DNA of 52,768 nucleotides from Candidatus Rifleibacteriota bacterium (GTDB lineage Bacteria; Riflebacteria; Ozemobacteria; Ozemobacterales; Ozemobacteraceae), in NCBI GenBank assembly GCA_029560455.1, contig JAKQKW010000024.1:1-52768 (forward strand), read 5' to 3'. A program made the translations under genes and the position numbers. Below the pieces are notes generated by a model. The model was not told the DNA's origin. It saw only the letters and a list, made by a program, of their open reading frames with translations, and ran no database searches. Position 1 is the stretch's first letter. Each line of letters begins with the position of its first letter. Positions 51,101 through 52,768 of this stretch are shown here, piece after piece.

Positions 51101-52306
51101 ATGGCGACCTTCAGCTATAAGGCCAGAAACTGGGATGGCAAAATTGTTTCTGCCGAAATGGAAGGCGAAAGCAAAGAAGTCTGTATTGCGAAGCTGCGCG
51201 AAAAGGGCTACTTTGTTACCAGTATTGCCGAAAAAAAAGGCTCCGGCGGGATGTCTTTCAGTTTTCTTCAGCGCGGGGTCTCATCCCAGGAGGTCTGTAT
51301 CTTCGCACGCCAGTTTGCAACCATGATCGGTTCAGGCGTGCCTCTGGTAAGATGTCTTACCATTCTTCAGGCCCAGGCCGATAACGCTACCTTCAAAAAG
51401 ATTATCACCCAGATCAGATCTGACGTTGAGGGCGGCATGACTTTTTCAAAAGCCCTTGAAAAGCACCCGAAAGTCTTCAGCGACCTGTTCTGCTCCCTGG
51501 TTAAAGCCGGCGAAGTCGGCGGTATTCTTGACTCGATTCTTGAAAGGCTTGCTGACTACCTCGAAAGCTCAGAAAGTCTTAAATCAAAGGTTAAAGGCGC
51601 ACTCACCTACCCGGTCGTCGTATTTGGTATCGCCGCACTCGTCGTTCTGGCACTGGTAATGTTCGTTCTGCCCCAGTTCAAAGAAATCTTCATGGGTATG
51701 AACGTTGAACTGCCCATGGTCACACAGATGCTGCTGGCCACCTCAGACTTCATGATTTCATGGTGGTTCATCATTCTCCCGGCAATTGTCGCGGTCCCCA
51801 TCCTTATCTGGAACTTCTTCCAGACCAAAACCGGGGCACGCCTTTATGACACCAACATTCTGCGCATGCCGGCCATCGGCATGATGATGCGAAAGGTTGC
51901 GGTCGCTAAATTTACCCGCACCCTCGGTACTCTTATCGCCTCGGGTGTTCCGATTCTGCAGGCTCTTGAAGTTACCTCACAGACCGCCGGTAACGTCGTT
52001 ATCGCCGAAGCGGTTGACAAGACCCGCATCTCGATCAGAGAAGGGGAATCAATCGCTGAACCACTTAAGAACTCAGGGGTTTTCCCGCCGATGGTCGTAC
52101 AGATGATTGCCGTAGGCGAAGAAACAGGCGAACTCGACAAGATGTTGTCAAAGATCGCCGACTTTTATGATTCAGAAGTCGACACCGCAGTTAAGGGTCT
52201 GACCTCGATCATCGAACCGATCGTTATCGTGTTCATGGGTATCGTAATCGGCGGTATCGTTCTTGCCGTTTTCATGCCGATGCTCAAACTGGTTAACGCC
52301 ACATGA
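51101..52306 (+). CDS. pilC: Inner-membrane platform protein, PilC/GspF family (copy 2)
   Basis: A 401-residue polytopic protein with the standard N-terminal cytoplasmic domain ('FSYKARNWDGKIVSAEM') and two T2SSF domains (about 70-190 and 275-395). Hallmarks are 'LVKAGEVGGILDSIL' and 'MIAVGEETGELDKML', and the C-terminal 'MGIVIGGIVLAVFMPMLKL'. It is a clear but diverged paralogue of the protein at 17049. It matches the general PilC/GspF consensus more closely than copy 1 does, by eye. It stands alone between a divergent topB and a terminator, without its own ATPase gene nearby, so it either shares PilB or serves a second machine. Confidence 0.93.
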   Translation: MATFSYKARNWDGKIVSAEMEGESKEVCIAKLREKGYFVTSIAEKKGSGGMSFSFLQRGVSSQEVCIFARQFATMIGSGVPLVRCLTILQAQADNATFKKIITQIRSDVEGGMTFSKALEKHPKVFSDLFCSLVKAGEVGGILDSILERLADYLESSESLKSKVKGALTYPVVVFGIAALVVLALVMFVLPQFKEIFMGMNVELPMVTQMLLATSDFMISWWFIILPAIVAVPILIWNFFQTKTGARLYDTNILRMPAIGMMMRKVAVAKFTRTLGTLIASGVPILQALEVTSQTAGNVVIAEAVDKTRISIREGESIAEPLKNSGVFPPMVVQMIAVGEETGELDKMLSKIADFYDSEVDTAVKGLTSIIEPIVIVFMGIVIGGIVLAVFMPMLKLVNAT

Positions 52307-52324
52307 TCTGATGCGAGATACAAG

Positions 52325-52358
52325 CAGGGCCGCCCATTCGGGTGGCCCTGTTTTTTTT
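52325..52358 (+). terminator. Intrinsic terminator after pilC copy 2
   Basis: An 11-bp stem (52325-52335 with 52340-52350, one G-T pair), an ATTC loop and eight Ts. Confidence 0.92.
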
Positions 52359-52401
52359 GCGCGTAAAGAATGAGAGGAGTATTAACACAGACAAATACAG
52401 C

Positions 52402-52442
52402 AAATAAAAACGCCGGGTTATTCCGATATTGGAAGCCCGGCG
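52402..52442 (-). terminator. Intrinsic terminator of the PLP enzyme gene
   Basis: On the minus strand the stem CGCCGGG / CCCGGCG (with an imperfect upper part) is followed by TTTTTATTTG. It starts 17 bases after the stop at 52460. Confidence 0.8.
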
Positions 52443-52459
52443 TCAGTTACAGAGAAAGA

Positions 52460-52768
52460 TCAGATTTTATCGAGTGCCTGCCAGAGGTCTTTTTTGATAT
52501 CTTCGCAGTCTTCACAGCCAACCGAGAATCTTATCAGACCATCGGTAATGCCGGCTTCGGCGCGGGCTGCGGGGCCCATGCTGGCATGCGTCATACTTGC
52601 AGGGTGCTGAATCAGGCTTTCAATGCCGCCCAGCGAAACTGCGAGAGTGCTGAGACCAACTGAATCCATAACGGTTTTGCCGGCTTTGACGCCACCCTTA
52701 ACTTCGAACGAAATCATGGCGCCGGGACCAGACATCTGCTTTTTTGCAAGCTCATACTGAGGATGCGA
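52460..52768 (-). CDS. Cys/Met metabolism PLP-dependent enzyme, C-terminal fragment
   Basis: The frame is open to the window edge, so only the last about 102 residues are present. They show the typical end of cystathionine gamma-synthase / methionine gamma-lyase / O-acetylhomoserine sulfhydrylase enzymes: '[21 protein letters not shown]', the '[23 protein letters not shown]' region (two key parts near residues 45-67) and '[19 protein letters not shown]'. The conserved 'LGG.ESL..HP..MTH' block holds the substrate-carboxylate-binding region. The exact activity cannot be told without the N-terminal two-thirds, including the PLP lysine. A terminator follows on the minus strand. Confidence 0.93.
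   Translation of the reverse strand, partial: SHPQYELAKKQMSGPGAMISFEVKGGVKAGKTVMDSVGLSTLAVSLGGIESLIQHPASMTHASMGPAARAEAGITDGLIRFSVGCEDCEDIKKDLWQALDKI

Overview
The window reads as a stretch of chromosome from a Gram-negative-type (diderm) bacterium with roughly balanced base composition (judged by eye) and tightly packed genes. Supporting a diderm are a secretin, PilM/N/O/P-type pilus proteins, lipoproteins and signal peptides. The mixture of HEAT-repeat membrane proteins, rhomboid-fold proteins, zinc-ribbon membrane proteins, an archaeal-type STT3 oligosaccharyltransferase and a PilM-PilN fusion points to a poorly sampled phylum. A Riflebacteria/Ozemobacteria-like lineage is my guess, held with low confidence. 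No rRNA, tRNA, CRISPR array, prophage or transposase gene was seen, and no gap between genes exceeds about 185 bases.

Layout. 1-699: end of an SH3-domain protein. 700-838: a small palindromic MITE-like repeat. 825-3934: two coupled multi-spanning GT-C-type proteins. 9889-3993 (minus): a five-gene operon running zinc-ribbon/beta-propeller protein, PrsW-like intramembrane protease, HflX GTPase, unknown secreted protein, GT-C glycosyltransferase. 10004-15258: NagZ, a HEAT-repeat membrane protein, a SpoIIE-type phosphatase with altered metal ligands, an unknown protein and a TPR protein. 15342-18248: pilus/secretion ATPase PilB and platform protein PilC. 18345-27052: surface-glycan genes (methyltransferase-like, GT4, GT2, DUF2304, two membrane proteins of which one is LtaS-like, and an STT3/AglB-like oligosaccharyltransferase). 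27188-33642: a GspG-like pseudopilin with strong promoter and terminator, then an operon of PilM-PilN fusion, PilO, PilP-like, a lipoprotein and the secretin. 33713-36918: a HEAT-repeat transmembrane protein and an inactive rhomboid-fold protein. 37005-44639: a tightly coupled run of Ig-like/kelch lipoprotein, histidine kinase, RNase HI and an acidic membrane protein. 44640-46306 (minus): a dual-specificity phosphatase, a 58-residue conserved small protein and a LysM protein. 46470-50918 (minus): topoisomerase III followed by a large active-type rhomboid protease. 51101-52306: a second PilC. 52460-end (minus): C-terminus of a Cys/Met-metabolism PLP enzyme.

How it may work together. The dominant theme is an envelope-spanning type IV pilus / type II secretion-like machine (PilB, two PilC, GspG-like pilin, PilM-N fusion, PilO, PilP, secretin), interleaved with glycan synthesis and transfer genes. 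The most interesting hypothesis is that the STT3/AglB-like enzyme, divergently placed from a pseudopilin carrying several N-X-S/T sequons, glycosylates that pilin or other exported proteins. No retraction ATPase (PilT) or prepilin peptidase (PilD) lies in the window. A second theme is membrane-embedded proteolysis and sensing: PrsW-like, active rhomboid, pseudo-rhomboid, and an Ig/kelch lipoprotein translationally coupled to a histidine kinase.
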